From positions 11,036,001-11,100,000 of the forward strand of contig OX442316.1 of the NCBI GenBank assembly GCA_949358305.1: 64,000 nt of DNA. The letters run 5' to 3'. The notes below the pieces were generated by a model that ran no database searches, was not told the DNA's origin, and worked only from the letters and a program-made list of their open reading frames with translations. Shown in pieces: positions 49,862-63,100 of this stretch. Numbering within the stretch: position 1 is the first letter of the stretch; each line of letters opens with the position of its first letter. This DNA comes from Strigamia acuminata. Taxonomy: Eukaryota > Arthropoda > Chilopoda > Geophilomorpha > Linotaeniidae. Position numbers and translations under genes: made by a program.

Positions 49862-52800
49862 CAGCTGCCACTGTCCTGATATGCCGCCTTTTATTTACCA
49901 AGTGGTTTGAAAGTGAAGGCGCAGGATTGGTTTGTGTGCTTACATTGCGTGATAAGTGACCCGTTTTTATTAGCTCAGATTTGCTTGAATTGGCAACTAT
50001 GACGTCAGTGTTTATCAGCAAGAAATCGTATATTCAAATGATAAATTTGTGTTAGCATGTTAGACTAATAGAACGTTCTTCGTAGTTTATAGCGGAATAA
50101 AGGAGATAGTTTAATAAAAATATAATTAATCATTCATTGTTTTGCGCAACCTAAGTGGAAAAAATTTAACCCTAATTTCATGGGTTTAGGTTTTTTTTTT
50201 TTTTTTTTCTAGACAATGGAGAAAACTTGAAGGTTAATTTTTATTGTTGTTTTTTGTAGTTCACGTGGACTGAAAAATTAAAGCATTTATATTTAATGAG
50301 AGAAATTAAATGTTTTCAGGATTAAAATTGAACAAAAACTTCTAAAAATAGATGTTTTTATGTGAAATTTTATATTTGTATTTCATATTTATTTTTGTTT
50401 TTAACGAAAATTATCCATTTTCTTCTGGTTTTGAAATCGGCACACATTTTCATGACGCCCGATGACGCCTCTAGTGAGCGCTGTTAGTTCGGTTATCTGT
50501 CGCAACACGGCAGAATTGTCAGTTTTGCGGATCACGTGTTAAGTTCCAAGAAAATGGCAGACCGTTGATTCTCCCGAGAATTTCTCTGCCTTGATGTCCC
50601 GCAAATTGCATTCCGTATCAATCTTAGTCCGCTTACTTCTGCTTGAAAAGGTGCGTAAAGTGAATTTAATACGATTACAAGCTCGTAGAAATTGTAAATC
50701 CGTTCGGTAGCTCTAGTTTTTGAGGATGATCCTTTGAGCGGTCTCATCCCAATACATAACAAATGAAGATAGTTCAGACTTGTTCACATTTGACTAAATT
50801 CTGTGTAGATTTTTATCAAACGTCACAATCAGACGACATTTAGCGGTTTCGGAATTTTTATATAAAATTTTTATTTTTAAAAATTAATATTTTTTACAGA
50901 CTCATCATTTTTTGAGAAATTTTTGATGGTTGACGTTAAAGTTGCTCCAAAATGCCTGACAAACATGTTTGCATTACTTACAGGTGGGCCACTTGCATGG
51001 CGAAATAAATATTAACCCTAGGTATAAATTCATTAGTCAAGCTTGTAACTAAAACAAATTTTTTAAATCATCTATTGAATTTGTTATTCAAAGCCTAGTG
51101 TTGAATTTCATCCAACTGTTATCATTTTCAATTAGTGGAGATTGCAATTCAATATTTCTCTATATTTTTCAATTATTATTATTAATATTTTAGAATTCAA
51201 TCGAAATATTGTTTTGTTTGTCTGAAACTCTCGATATAATTTCATAAAAAGTTACGAAATTGGGACCTCGAACAAGTGAAAAAATGAAAATATGGAATTA
51301 GCTACTGAGATCAAAGTTCATTTTTTTGAAATAATTTTAAAAAAGAAATTATAAAGGTTATTTTGATAAATAAATAAATAAGATTATCAAGAAATTGTGC
51401 AATAGAAAATATTTTTTTTGTATATTTATTTATTTTTTTGCTGCTAGCAATAAGGATAAAATGAAATAAAATGAAAATAACAATTTCATTCGCTTGTTGA
51501 CATTTGACATAAGTTCTAAAAAAAATATATGAGTCATACGATTTCTGATATTCCCGTAACAATACTGACTCATTATTAATCAAAACACATTCCACATCTA
51601 TTTTCACTCTTAAATACACATCATTTTGGTCGAGTAATCAAGTAACCTTGTCAAATTATTTAATTTAAGCGATCAAATTCCAATTATGATTTCAAACACG
51701 AGAAATATGTTTTAGGTCAGAGTATGGAGTTGATGAAACTGGAGGTTAAATCGGGGCAATGACTTGCAATGAATTGTTCATAAAATTTTTAATTTAAACT
51801 GAATTTAAAAGGTTAAAGTTTCGGAATTCAATTTTAACAGCTGTCTAGACGGGTTTAATTTAATTTCATATATTATCAATAACAGCATTCGAAAATAGAT
51901 GCAACTTATTTCTATTTTAGAATTTCACCAAGTTGAAGTAAACAGAAATTTGAATAAAATCTTATTAAAAAAAAAATAAAAAGAGCTCGTAAAATTCATA
52001 ATAACAGTTTTTTTTGAATATCTCTTGAATGGACATCATTGTATTCAAATTAAATCATCTGGTTTTACAATGCACATTGATTGAAACAATGAAACAAGTG
52101 TTTCTTCCATTTGCTACTTAATTCGATAACAACTCCTTCAGATTGGCATATGTGCATGCGTATCCCGAACAACAGATGTCTTTTATTTCTAAACCCGCCT
52201 GTGCAGTGTGTTTTTTTGGTTTTTAATTTATACTCATAACCAGTCATAGTTTGGTTAAAATTACGAATTTAAATATAAATAAATAATTTAAATAATCAAA
52301 TATAATAAATATTGAAAAATACTTAAAAGTTTTGATCGTGCTGGACACACGTCCACGTTTGTCTCGAGAAACAAAGGTAATGAGAAAGTAAGGAGTGTAA
52401 TCATGTTTCTATTGCCCAACACTCGAATCAGCTGACTTGTCAAGTTCAATGTAATGATAATAAATAAAGTTTCGTTTGTTGTGTTGGTTGAACCAACTTG
52501 GTTCGAACTGGTTTGAACCGAATAAGGCTTTTATCAACTTAACGTAGAAGCGAGTAAATTATTGCATAAATTACATAATCTATTTCCTTATATGAGATAC
52601 TTGAAGTTTTAATAACATCCTGACATATGTCATCACCAGTCGTGTGTATGGGAGGGAAGAAAATAGGCTACGGTTGTACTGTACTAGTTCCATTAACCCA
52701 AATTTATTTTCTCTGAACTGGATTCTAATTTCTTTATCCTGATTAATAATTTTAATGTTTTGTTGTGGTGGTTTTTATTGCGGGGATCCGGTTTGGAAGT

Positions 52801-52900
52801 AACGGTTTGATGATAAAAGCATTAAAAGTAAATTTTTTGAGGTTAAGGAAAATTAATTGAATGGGAGCAGCGAGTAGGCGCCGAATTGTAAATTCGCGGT
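49862..52900. other. Divergent upstream region between kynureninase and lipin
   Basis: AT-rich, with no recognised coding gene. A GC/CpG-richer patch at about 50440-50660 ends in GAAAAG followed by GTGCGT on the plus strand. It could be an additional non-coding first exon, possibly for lipin, or a remnant of another promoter. Otherwise nothing is seen. Confidence 0.4.
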
Positions 52901-53168
52901 CACTCTGCCTTGGCATAATTCCAAAGGTGTACTACATCACGAGATATCGTGTGATTGGTCAGTTTTGAGTGGCGCTACTCGAAATGTTGAAAGATTAAAA
53001 AAAAAAAGGAAAAAAAAAGAGTCACGTGTTTTGTGTGTGTGACTGTTATCAGAACAAAACGGCATGTTCAGTTGAGTTTTGTAATTTGAGGTGATGGCGC
53101 GTTAACTATCGAGATGTTGTCAACATACTTGAGAGTTTATGAGTGGTTACATACGCCACCTAAAAGAG
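52901..53168 (+). promoter_or_regulatory. Probable lipin promoter and upstream exon
   Basis: A GC-richer segment with GATTGG (inverted CCAAT) ends in AAGAG followed by GTAAAG at 53168/53169. An ATG at 53114 opens a frame (MLSTYLRVYEWLHTPPKR) that reaches the donor in phase 1. That phase matches the lipin start exon at 53889, whose frame is open upstream of its ATG. The exon may therefore be 5' UTR or an N-terminal extension. Confidence 0.5.
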
Positions 53169-53902
53169 GTAAAGATTTGTTCATATTTTGAAAATTTATA
53201 ATTTTTTTTTGGCTTTTTTAAATTTTTTTAAAAAAGATAATTATTTATTTAGTTCGTTGGTTCCAGCTACGTGATTTTTTTTTTTTTTTTACCCAAACAG
53301 ATTTTTATGTCTAAATATCAATTAACATATAAAAAAATAAAAATCTTTTTTTTTTCTTTTTTTTTTTAAATGTCTTTGACTTCGACCTTGAAATTGTCAT
53401 CCTTTTCTTCTCAGATCAAAGTTAGAAACGCGAAAACACACCTAAATCATGTCACGTGAACTGTGAATGGTTGGCCAGCATCCCATTTTGTCAATTAGTT
53501 TTCCATTTAACTTTCCATGATCTGCAGTTTAACGTGCAAGAGATGGAGGCAATGAGAGATAAAGTGGCCAAATCTTCCATGTTTTTACAAGTATTGTCAA
53601 CATTAGGTGTTTTTTTTTGTTTAACTTTATATAATTGAAGATTTTTTATCCTACTTTTTATTTTTATTAGTATTTTTGAAATGATTCATTGAACTGAATT
53701 TTTATCTCATTTCCTTGTTGATAGTTTGAATTTTCCATCATAATATTTGATCAGAAAACTAAAAATAATATTGAAGTTTAGACATTGAAGTTTGATGCAA
53801 TGAAATTCAATCGGCATATTTTTCTTGATGTTTATTCACGCTAGAATGTTTATTAACATAAATTTCTTTTCCGTTTTTACCTCTCTAGAACAAACTGCTG
53901 TC

Positions 53903-56900
53903 ATGAACTACGTCAGCAAATTTCTATCTAATTTTAAAGAATTTTACAACGAAATTAACTCGGCCACATTAACCGGTGCCATTGATGTGGTCATCGTCCG
54001 TTTGGAAGATGGATCGTACATGTGTTCACCGTTCCACGTTCGCTTTGGGAAGATCGGGGTTCTACGAAGTCGGGAGAAAGTGGTATGTAGTTGCATGCCA
54101 AGATGTATTTTTGGTATGCATAGTTACGGCAGACGGCACCTAATGTGTCCATTCTTTATTACACATTGAGTAACGTTTTAAGAATAACTCGTACAATAAA
54201 TTAATTATTTTTTTTTCTTCATAATAACTTTAGGTTGACATTGAAATCAATGATAAACCCGTGAATATTCACATGAAATTAGGAGAGACGGGCGAAGCGT
54301 TCTTCGTCGAAGAAACGGAAGACATAGATGAAGTATACACACACGGACACGGTAGAAGAATGTAAATGGCGACTAATTTGGGATGTATTTTATTTTGTAA
54401 ATAGGTTCCTAGTCATTTAGCTACATCTCCTATCCCGACGTACGATTTAGAAAAGGAATTAAAGAAACGTATGGCAAGTGAAAACTCGGTGCGAGACGGC
54501 CTCGATGTGAGATTGAAATCGAACTGGAGCGACAATGACAGCGAAAACATCTGCACGGATATGGCGGAGATGATGAAAAGAAATGATAACAGGAGCGGCC
54601 GTTCGGGTGGCTCTAATTTCGAGCAGAGAGCGCCGGTGTTGAATCTGTCGACGAAATTTAATAGTAATCAAGGCCGGATGTCCGTGTCTGAAGGTACGCT
54701 ATACTCGGAACGAGAACATCGCGATCGAGAAGACGTAACGCGTTTAAACGTACGCAAAAAGTCTTCTCAGGGTGCACATTCTCATTACTCTTCAGAAGGC
54801 ATGTTGGCCGAGAACAAGAATATGAATTATATGCCACAAATAAGCCCTTCGGATCAGAGTGGGGTCGCGGACGAAGATAAGTTGAAAAAGAAAAAACGGC
54901 GGAAGCGGTCGACAGTTAAGAAAAGAAAGGAGCAGCAGCAACAGGCAAATAAAATGGAGTCTTCGGACGACGAAGAGATTTTTCAAATGGAGGTTGACGA
55001 CGACGAAGGGAATGTCAGTCAGTCGAATAGTTCGTCTACAACGTCTGTGCCAACGCGTAAAGTAAGGTTTTTACATTTGAAAATAAAAGTTGAACGGGGA
55101 AATTTTTTATTTATTTATTTATTTTGATTAATTTATGTTTATTTTCTAGGTCAGTAGTTTTTTAGATAGTCAAAATCAGATGGCCGCTTCGTCGGTTCAA
55201 GCCAATGTCAATCAAACGGGCATGCCGTCGACTAGTCGGGCAGTTTCGCATAGTTGGCCTTACAAATCATCCATGCAGCTGAATTTGGAAATTCATCCGT
55301 TCAGCGATGGAGATGTAACGCCTATTCTTAGGTATTGTTGTTTGGATTGTGTGGAAGTGAAGATTCACTTTTCTAAATAAATCATCGGGCTTAGCAACAG
55401 CCAATTCCATTCATAAATTTAGATTTTGCGCTAAAAATAGTTGTGGATTTGTTTTATTTCAGTCCCGTCACTAGTCGACCTCCGACTCCAAAGAGTGATA
55501 CAGAATATGAAATTCAGAAACAAGAGACTGCGAGTCAAACTGATTGTGGCGATAATCGATGGTCTTGGACTTGGGGTGAATTGCCCGTTCCACCCAAGGC
55601 TATGACCGATAAACATGCACACGATTCGACCATTTCTGAAGATGAGATGCATGCAAAACGCTTAGAACAAGGTTTTTTTTAATATATTTTTTTGTTTAAA
55701 AAATAATTTCAAAATGAAATATTGTTTATTTCTAGAGTCTGATGATCACAGATCAATGTTAGGGGGAATGTTTCGTTTCATGCGCAAAACCAAGAAAATT
55801 CGCCACCAGCCTGAAAGTGAAGGAATTTATTTAGATGAGTTGAACCCGGATGAAATGGACCCTGAAGTTGCAAAACTTTACTTTCCACAGAGAAAGTGAG
55901 ATTTTTTTTCTTTTTTTAATTAAAAAAAGAAAATTATTGTTGTAAATGCTTTTTCAATTTACTTTTTCATTCTTTGCTTTGCTTTAGCCTTGCCGATTTT
56001 ATTTTTATTTTTATTTTTATTTTAATTTTACTTTTTAATTTGTGCTTGTAAATTTGTTTTTTGTTTTACTCAAACAAAAAAAAACAAAAGAACAAGCAAA
56101 ATGTGCTTATGATCACAGTTCACAGCTTTTGTGTTCGTTTGCAGTAGCAGTTTGCACCTGCAAAATGCTGCTGATGTGAAATGCAGTGCAGTGCAAATGA
56201 AAGATGAAGATGTTGAGTCGGGAAATGGTTCCTCTTTGCCTCAGTCGCCCTATAGTGTGGAGGGTGGTCTGGGAAGTCTACAAGGCATAGACAGTGACAA
56301 TGAGGAAAGGCATCCCATATTTGATTTCAAGTAAGTTTGGTTGCCATCGTTGCCAAAGCAGTCGAGTCTTGGAAGGAGAACCAAACAAAATGCAAACTCG
56401 TAAATAAATTAAAAGCCTTTTCAACTCTTGTAGGTTGAGAGTGTCCCTGTGCACGGGGACAAGAAATAATTAATTTATGAGTTTATTTTGTTACCCACGC
56501 TTAAAAAAAGAAAAAAAACAAGTAAAGTTAACAGAAATAATTATATACAAAATTTTGGCTGCTAGTGTGAAGTTTTCTATATTTGTATATATTTTCTTCT
56601 TTCGTGATGTCAGTTTATTTCTTATGAACAAAATTACTCGTCACTACCTTCCAGTTAGAAGTTTAGTTTTAATACATAATTTTTTATTTTAAGTAATTTA
56701 TTTTTATTTACGAAATTAGGGGCTACAATGATTTAGCTATTTCACTGTGCGGCGGTCTGGCTGCTAATGATGGTGCTATTCCTCAAGAGAAATTTATGCA
56801 TTCCCTCGTGACGTATGATGACTTTTGTGAGCATCCTGAAATGCTACACAATCCGGATTTAGTTATTCGATTAAATAACAAGTAATGTTTTAATCTTATC

Positions 56901-59091
56901 TTGTGAAATTAGAGAATGTGTGTTTATTTAATTTTTTATTTTAAAGGTACTACAACTGGGAAACGGTTGCGCCAATGGTACTATCGCTGATTTTATATCA
57001 ACGTCCGTTATCAGATGTAACGCAAACTTTTATCAATGTCGTTGGGTAATGATTTTTATGTAATTTTTTATTGCAGAGAACTGTCAATGTTTTGGTAAAG
57101 GAACGGATGCCGAAAAAACCTAAAAAGTCAGAAACCAAAAGTTACTCTTCGTGGTTTTCTGGTTGGCGACGAAGCGCGCAATCCGATGACGACAGAAAGA
57201 AATCGGACGACGACAGAAAGAAATCGGATGACGACAGAAACAAACCGGATGATGATAGAAAGAAATCGGATGATGATAGAAAGAAATCGGATGATGATAG
57301 AAAGAAATCGGATGATGATAGAAAGAAATCGGATGATGATAGAAAGAAATCGGATGATGATAGAAAGAAATGCGATAATGATAGAAAGAAACCTGACGAC
57401 AAGAAGAAAATAGAAGTTGAAGAAGGGGTCAGTTTAGATGAATACGTGATTTGCTTAAATTAATTAAAGTTTTTGCTTTCTTAAATGTTTAGATTAAAAC
57501 AGAAACGCCGGAAGACGATTCTGAGCTGAAGATGATTAAAGTTGAGGAGCCGCCAACTCTCACATCTAATTTAAGTTATCCGAACACACCTCCGAAAGAA
57601 AAGCCAAAAATCAGTCCCAGGTGATTTTGATGAGTTCGCATAGAAATATTGGCGTGAAACTTAACGTTTAATTGTATTCGATCAGTAAATTAAGCGAGGA
57701 ACCACAACCATTCACTATGCGCGATAGTGTGAGTATTAATATGCCGGTTACAACTGAGACGGATTCTTCGAGTCCAATCGATATTAAATCGAAATCGGAA
57801 AAGAGATTAAGCAAAGGGACCGAAGGATTCAAGAAAACGCTGAGATTGAGTTCCGAGCAAATTGTAAATACAGAGAAGAGTGCGCGGATTGAATATATTT
57901 GCTGATAATTGTTGTTATTTTATTTGAATATATTGAAGAAGCATCTAAATTTAAATCCAGGACCAAACGAAGTAGTATTCTCAGTCACAACCGCTTATCA
58001 AGGAACCACGCGCTGCAAATGTCACATTTACTTGTGGAATTACGACGACAAAATTGTCATTTCGGATATTGATGGCACCATAACAAAGTAATGCAGCCAA
58101 GTGAAATAATTAGAGGAATTTTAATTGAATTGATTTCCTTTTTCAGATCCGATGTTCTTGGACATATTTTACCAATTATTGGAAAAGACTGGGCACAGTC
58201 GGGTGTAGCCCAACTCTTTACAAAAATTAAAAATAATGGATACCAATTTCTCTATCTTTCGGCTAGAGCTATTGGTAAGATGTTATCGGTTAGATAAGAT
58301 TGTTGTTGTTATCTGATAATGTTTTTTAATTAGGTCAAGCTCGTGTAACTCGGGAATATCTGAAAAGTGTTCGTCAGGGTGATGTTTGCTTACCCGATGG
58401 ACCACTTTTGTTAAATCCAAGTTCACTTATAAGTGCCTTTCATAGGTGGGATGAATCAATGAAATTATAAAATTGTCTGAATTAATATTTTATTCAATTT
58501 CTAGAGAAGTAATTGAAAAGAAACCAGAAGATTTCAAAATAAGTTGTTTGAAAGATATTCAAGCATTGTTTCCACCTGTAATAAACCCGTTCTATGCTGG
58601 ATATGGAAATAGAATTAACGTAAAATTGTTTGACAGTATAGTGTAATGGCTATTTAAAAAGATTAACGAGTTGTACGATTTTTGTAGGATGTTTGGGCTT
58701 ATCGAGCAGTTGGAATACCGATATCAAGAATTTTCACCATAAATCATAAAGGGGAATTAAAGCACGAGTTGACGCAGACTTTCCAATCAACGTAAGCGAA
58801 AAATACTTTTTAATTCCAATGATTGAATGATTAAATGTGTATTTTTATGGAATAATTTGATGCAGATATTCTGGATTAAGTTACGTGGTAGATCATTTAT
58901 TCCCTCCTCTACGTCGTTCTTCTCTTAGTGACGGAGTGTTAACTTCTGATTTTGAAGGCTCGGAGGAGTACAGTTCGTTCACTTACTGGCGAGCCCCAAT
59001 TCCGGAGATTCAAGTCGATATTCCTGAGATTAAAACTATTGAGAAGAAAAGCGAAGAGAAAAAGAGTAAAACGCCGAGTGGCAGCTTGTAA
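53903..59091 (+). CDS. LPIN: Lipin, phosphatidate phosphatase, complete
   Basis: Mg2+-dependent phosphatidate phosphatase making diacylglycerol for triacylglycerol and phospholipid synthesis; vertebrate lipins also co-activate transcription. Coding exons: 53903-54082, 54234-54332, 54405-55061, 55150-55331, 55463-55671, 55736-55895, 56145-56330, 56720-56881, 56947-57016, 57077-57427, 57493-57620, 57686-57863, 57939-58087, 58147-58274, 58334-58445, 58505-58619, 58688-58791, 58866-59091. Total 3396 nt, 1131 residues (vertebrate lipins about 850-930). The N-Lip domain begins MNYVSKF and includes [20 protein letters not shown] polybasic KKKKRRKR nuclear signal lies in exon 3. The catalytic DIDGT is at about 897-901 (DxDxT), followed by an LGHIL co-activator-type motif at about 908-912. 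Exon 10 carries a tandem heptad. Its donor is uncertain: 57427, or 57445 as an in-frame alternative. Candidate poly(A) signals are at 59522 and 59675. Single lipin; paralog not assigned. Confidence 0.95.
57182..57391 (+). repeat. 21-bp coding minisatellite in lipin, ten heptads
   Basis: Ten tandem 21-bp units encode SDDDRKK with minor variants ([21 protein letters not shown]). The insert lies just after the conserved ERMPKK segment, between N-Lip and the catalytic C-Lip domain, where lipins are normally variable. Units 5 to 9 are almost identical, so length polymorphism is likely. Confidence 0.95.
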
Positions 59092-59877
59092 ATTTAAAAT
59101 GAAGTTTAAAACAGAAAAAACAAGAAAAATTAGTTTGCAGACGTTTCTAAAGTAATAACTAATTAATACATTTTTTTATAATAATGTTTTGGTTTTATTT
59201 TCTTTCTCTTCTTCTCAGGGGACATGTAAATCAACTTGGACTTTCTAAAGTTCTTAGTTTCTTGTATTATTGTTCAAATGAATTGACCTAGTCTTATTTT
59301 GTATAAATCTAATTCTTTTGTAAAAATATCAAATTTCCGAATTGAAACTGTAGATTTCTGTGATGATATATATATATTATTATTAAGGATGGATATACAA
59401 ATTTAAAACTTGTATATATATTGATATTACAACTGCTTATACTATTATTATCATATATAATTATCATGTACTTAAAAATGTTTCTTGATAAAATTATACG
59501 TGACAAAGTGTATAAAAACTAAATAAAAATCGAATAAGTGTACAATTGTATTTAAAAACAAATTAATATTTATTTATTGATGTTTCATTTTTTTTTTTTT
59601 AGTTTACCAACTCGAAACAGGTTGTATTGAGTGCCAAACTTTAACTTGGTATTTTTTAGAAGATATGTTATCAAAATAAATCTATTTTTAACGGGACAAT
59701 ATATTTATTAAACAAAACCTGTGAGTTTTATTTTTATTTCATTTTTTTTGTATTTCGAAAAATGCGTGTAAAATATGTATATGTATTATTAGTTAAATTT
59801 AATTTTAATAATAATAATTCTACAGCTACGTGCTCTTTATTGACTTACTACATTGTTTACATTTTATTACTATTATA
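59092..59877. other. Lipin 3' UTR and short intergenic gap
   Basis: AT-rich, with AATAAA at 59522-59527 and 59675-59680 as candidate lipin polyadenylation signals. The next plus-strand gene starts at 59878. Confidence 0.5.
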
Positions 59878-60104
59878 ATGGCGTTGGAAGATTCACGTAA
59901 AGAAATGCTACGTTGCAAAAGTAAGGATGCATGTAAGGAGGTACGTATTATTTCAATGGTCCTAAGATGTTTAATTTAGATCGTTATGATTATTTCAGGT
60001 GCTTACAAACTGCGAAGTATGGACACACATAACATAGCGACAATTGAAGTGCAGAAAACTCGAGTCGTCGTCTCTGTGGATTCATTTACATTGCAACTAA
60101 ATAG
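59878..60104 (+). CDS. First two exons of an unrecognised gene (partial)
   Basis: An ATG at 59878 opens a 43-nt exon ending in TGCAAAA followed by GTAAGG at 59921. After a 78-bp intron with a TTTCAG acceptor, a second exon (59999-60104) continues in phase. It encodes, in part, SAYKLRSMDTHNIATIEV and ends AATAG followed by GTAAGT. Both introns have strong consensus sites and the joined frame of 49 complete codons is open, so a real gene start is likely. The protein beginning MALEDSRKEMLRCK matches no family I recognise. Further exons should lie downstream across a long intron. A weak candidate at about 60745-60830 was not adopted. Confidence 0.55.
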
Positions 60105-63100
60105 GTAAGTTATAAATTTGTAATTTATAAATTTCCGGAGAAAAGAAATTATGGCAAAATAATGTTTAAAAATTGAATGATAAACATTCGAGATCGTGAG
60201 GGAACAGATGACGAACCCATCTGTTTGTTTTTTAAAAAAATAAAGGATTGATGATTCACCATTATATTCTATCTAAAGTAATTATTATCAACTCTCTGAC
60301 AACTCTTACTGAGCTTGAAAAGCCAAAATTAATGACTCCCTTTTGACCCTGAAGGGGACAAAATGAATAGACGGAGCATCTGCACCACGTAGTGCGCACA
60401 CTATCCCTGTGGGTGCAAAGGTGATAGTAAATTTGCTTGTTGTTTGTTATTATCACCGAGACTGGCTGTTTCGTAGACATTCTTACGGTAATATTATTAG
60501 CTGTTGCTTAGGAATTAAATAAATGGGGGTCTGGTTGTCTTGTTTATAAAAAAAAAATACTATTTTTTATGGGCATCTAAGGTTTAATAGATAAATTAGT
60601 ATTTTATAAGTTTTCTCTTTGAAGCACGAAGAAATTCTCAAGTTTTATGGGTGAAACAATGAAAACTTCTCCGAATGTGGAATAGAGATTGCTTATTACA
60701 CTTTCATCGTCTCGTTTGCAACAGGCTTTCTTTTATCGCGCAGACAGGAGAGATCTAGTTACCATGGATACACAACATCCTCCACCGTTCGTTTCGCAGC
60801 TTCTCGTAATCAAACACAGACAACTTGACTTTAGATTAGAAAGGAAAATAAAAACATGAAAAAAAATGTCGGTTGAAATGTATAATAAGCTTATACGGAA
60901 AAAAAATTGCAGTTAAAACAACTTTTAATTAGAAATAATTAATTCATTTGAGGGAAGACATTTGCGCAGATTTAGCATAGCGATAACGTGTACACGCAGT
61001 CATCTGCGCGCTTCCCTGGAGGTCCATCGTATGAATTTCATGAGGGGACGATGTGTTAGGTGTAAGTTGTGCAACCCCTGCTCGAATCGTATAATGAGTT
61101 TGGTCACAACTGGGTTTTTTAGAACACGCGAGGAATGTATGAGTTTTTTCCTTTTGTGTCACGGTGGAATCAATTCTTTTGCTGTCGGATGATCACCAGA
61201 GGGATCAAAGTACAGGATATTAAAACGCGAGTAAATATTTTTTCCGGGCGCAAACAGAGAAAATAGATGATTTAGTGAGAGGTTAGATTTTGAGTATGTG
61301 GAACGTCATGTGCTTTAGTCATTTATGGACCCACTTGGTGGTGTTAAGGCGGGTCAAATGAGGGATGAAAAATGAAGAGGGGCCAAAAATTTGCAGCACG
61401 AAGGGGCAATGTCGTAATTAATCACAACACCTACCGACAAGAAGTATGTGTTATGAGAGTAATGTTTTTACCACATTTTTGCGTGTAACTTGTCGACATT
61501 GATACATTCGCAAGTTTTGCATCGTTTTTTAGTCGTCCTGCTACAACTTTGTCGTGAAAATTTACGTTAAATTTGATTACAGTTGATTAATGCTAAACAA
61601 CTTATTTAAAAACAGATGCACAGGTTTGCGGAAATTGATGCTTTTTTCGTCATTTTTAATTTAAAATAAATTAAAAAATAAATCTTAAGACACAATCGAA
61701 ACTATTACAAGTGATGTTTTTATCTACACGAAATAAAACACACAAGTTTTAATATGTAAATTGAAGTGTTTGCGCATCAACTCGAAATCCGAAATTGCAA
61801 TTTGAAATGTTATTGATTTATTAATTCAAGTTGTATCACTTGTAGATAAGCGATATTGGGCAGAGAGTAAGATGACCTTTGCTGCCTTAATTTCCCCTAA
61901 TAAATCAAAAGAATGAGAGAGAAAGCGTTGGTAAAACCAGACCCTTGTCTCATCTACGCTAGTATAGTGCGCACTCGAAAACCACTGATGTATGAGATCC
62001 CCCAATTGACTAAGCTTTTGATTGGAGGGGTGGATAGAATAATGAAATTGCCACAGGGAGGACAGATGGGATGCTATTTACGATCCACCCACTAGGAAAA
62101 CCCTATTTCCATGGAAATTCCACATTTATTACCTACATCAAAAGTGAAAGAGCTGCGCACGATATAAAAACATAACATGACAGACACAGATGGAAAACAC
62201 AAATTCCCCCAGGTTTGTGTCATAAAAATGTTGATTCGCCAGAACCGTACATCCTTTTTGCTTTACATTTCTTCTATTGAATCTAATTCAATTTTGACTC
62301 ACGAGATTGTGATTTTAAAAGATTTGCATAAAAAAATACAGAATTAATTTCATCGATGCGACTTTTGCTCCAGCCTTACGGCTAAAGCATCAGCAAAAAT
62401 TTCGCATATCATCCTTCGACAAAAAGGAATGCTTTTTTTTTTTTTTTAATATAAATTATTACTTTTTTTAACAAAATTAAAAAAAAATAATAATAATCCT
62501 TGAAGAGTAAAAACTTATCTAACTTTTCAGTAGTTTGTTTTGTTATCACTACTGTTTTTGCTTCTTATCCCAAAGGCATTCATTTGTGTGTAAGTGAATT
62601 TGCCAAAACCTGATTGGTCTGTCATTTTATGACATGTTCCACTATAGATTTATTGTCATGTTAGGATTGGCCAGAAATGTAGTAAAGTGGTCTTCACCTT
62701 TTGCCAACAAATCTCTTTACTTAAATAAAACACATATTTATTATTATTTTTTTTTTACATTTTATTTTAAGACATTAATTATTTATTTCGAGGTGTTTGA
62801 CCTTTATTTTTGGCCTTGTTTACTATTCAATTGGTGTTTGACATTTTCCCATCACCACCACTATATCTAAGCTGGGATTACTGCCCCCCTCCCAACCTCT
62901 CCCATCATCCATCTAAAGCCACAACTCTCACTATGTTGCATGCCTGGCATCTAAGCATTAATGGTGGGCCAGAATAAACACAGCTGGAATCTTCACAATA
63001 TAATTTTTATTAAAAATAAATTAAAGTTTCAAGGTTTTTTTATATTTCGAAAATTTTAGAAACAAAAAAAAAGTTGTTGATGAGTTCATTCATTTTCCCA

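Noticed and set aside
57017-57050. Lipin exon 9 extended to the later GGGTAATG donor
   Set aside because: Ending at 57016 aligns PLSD followed by [14 protein letters not shown] with the family without extra residues. The extension would insert an unrelated segment.
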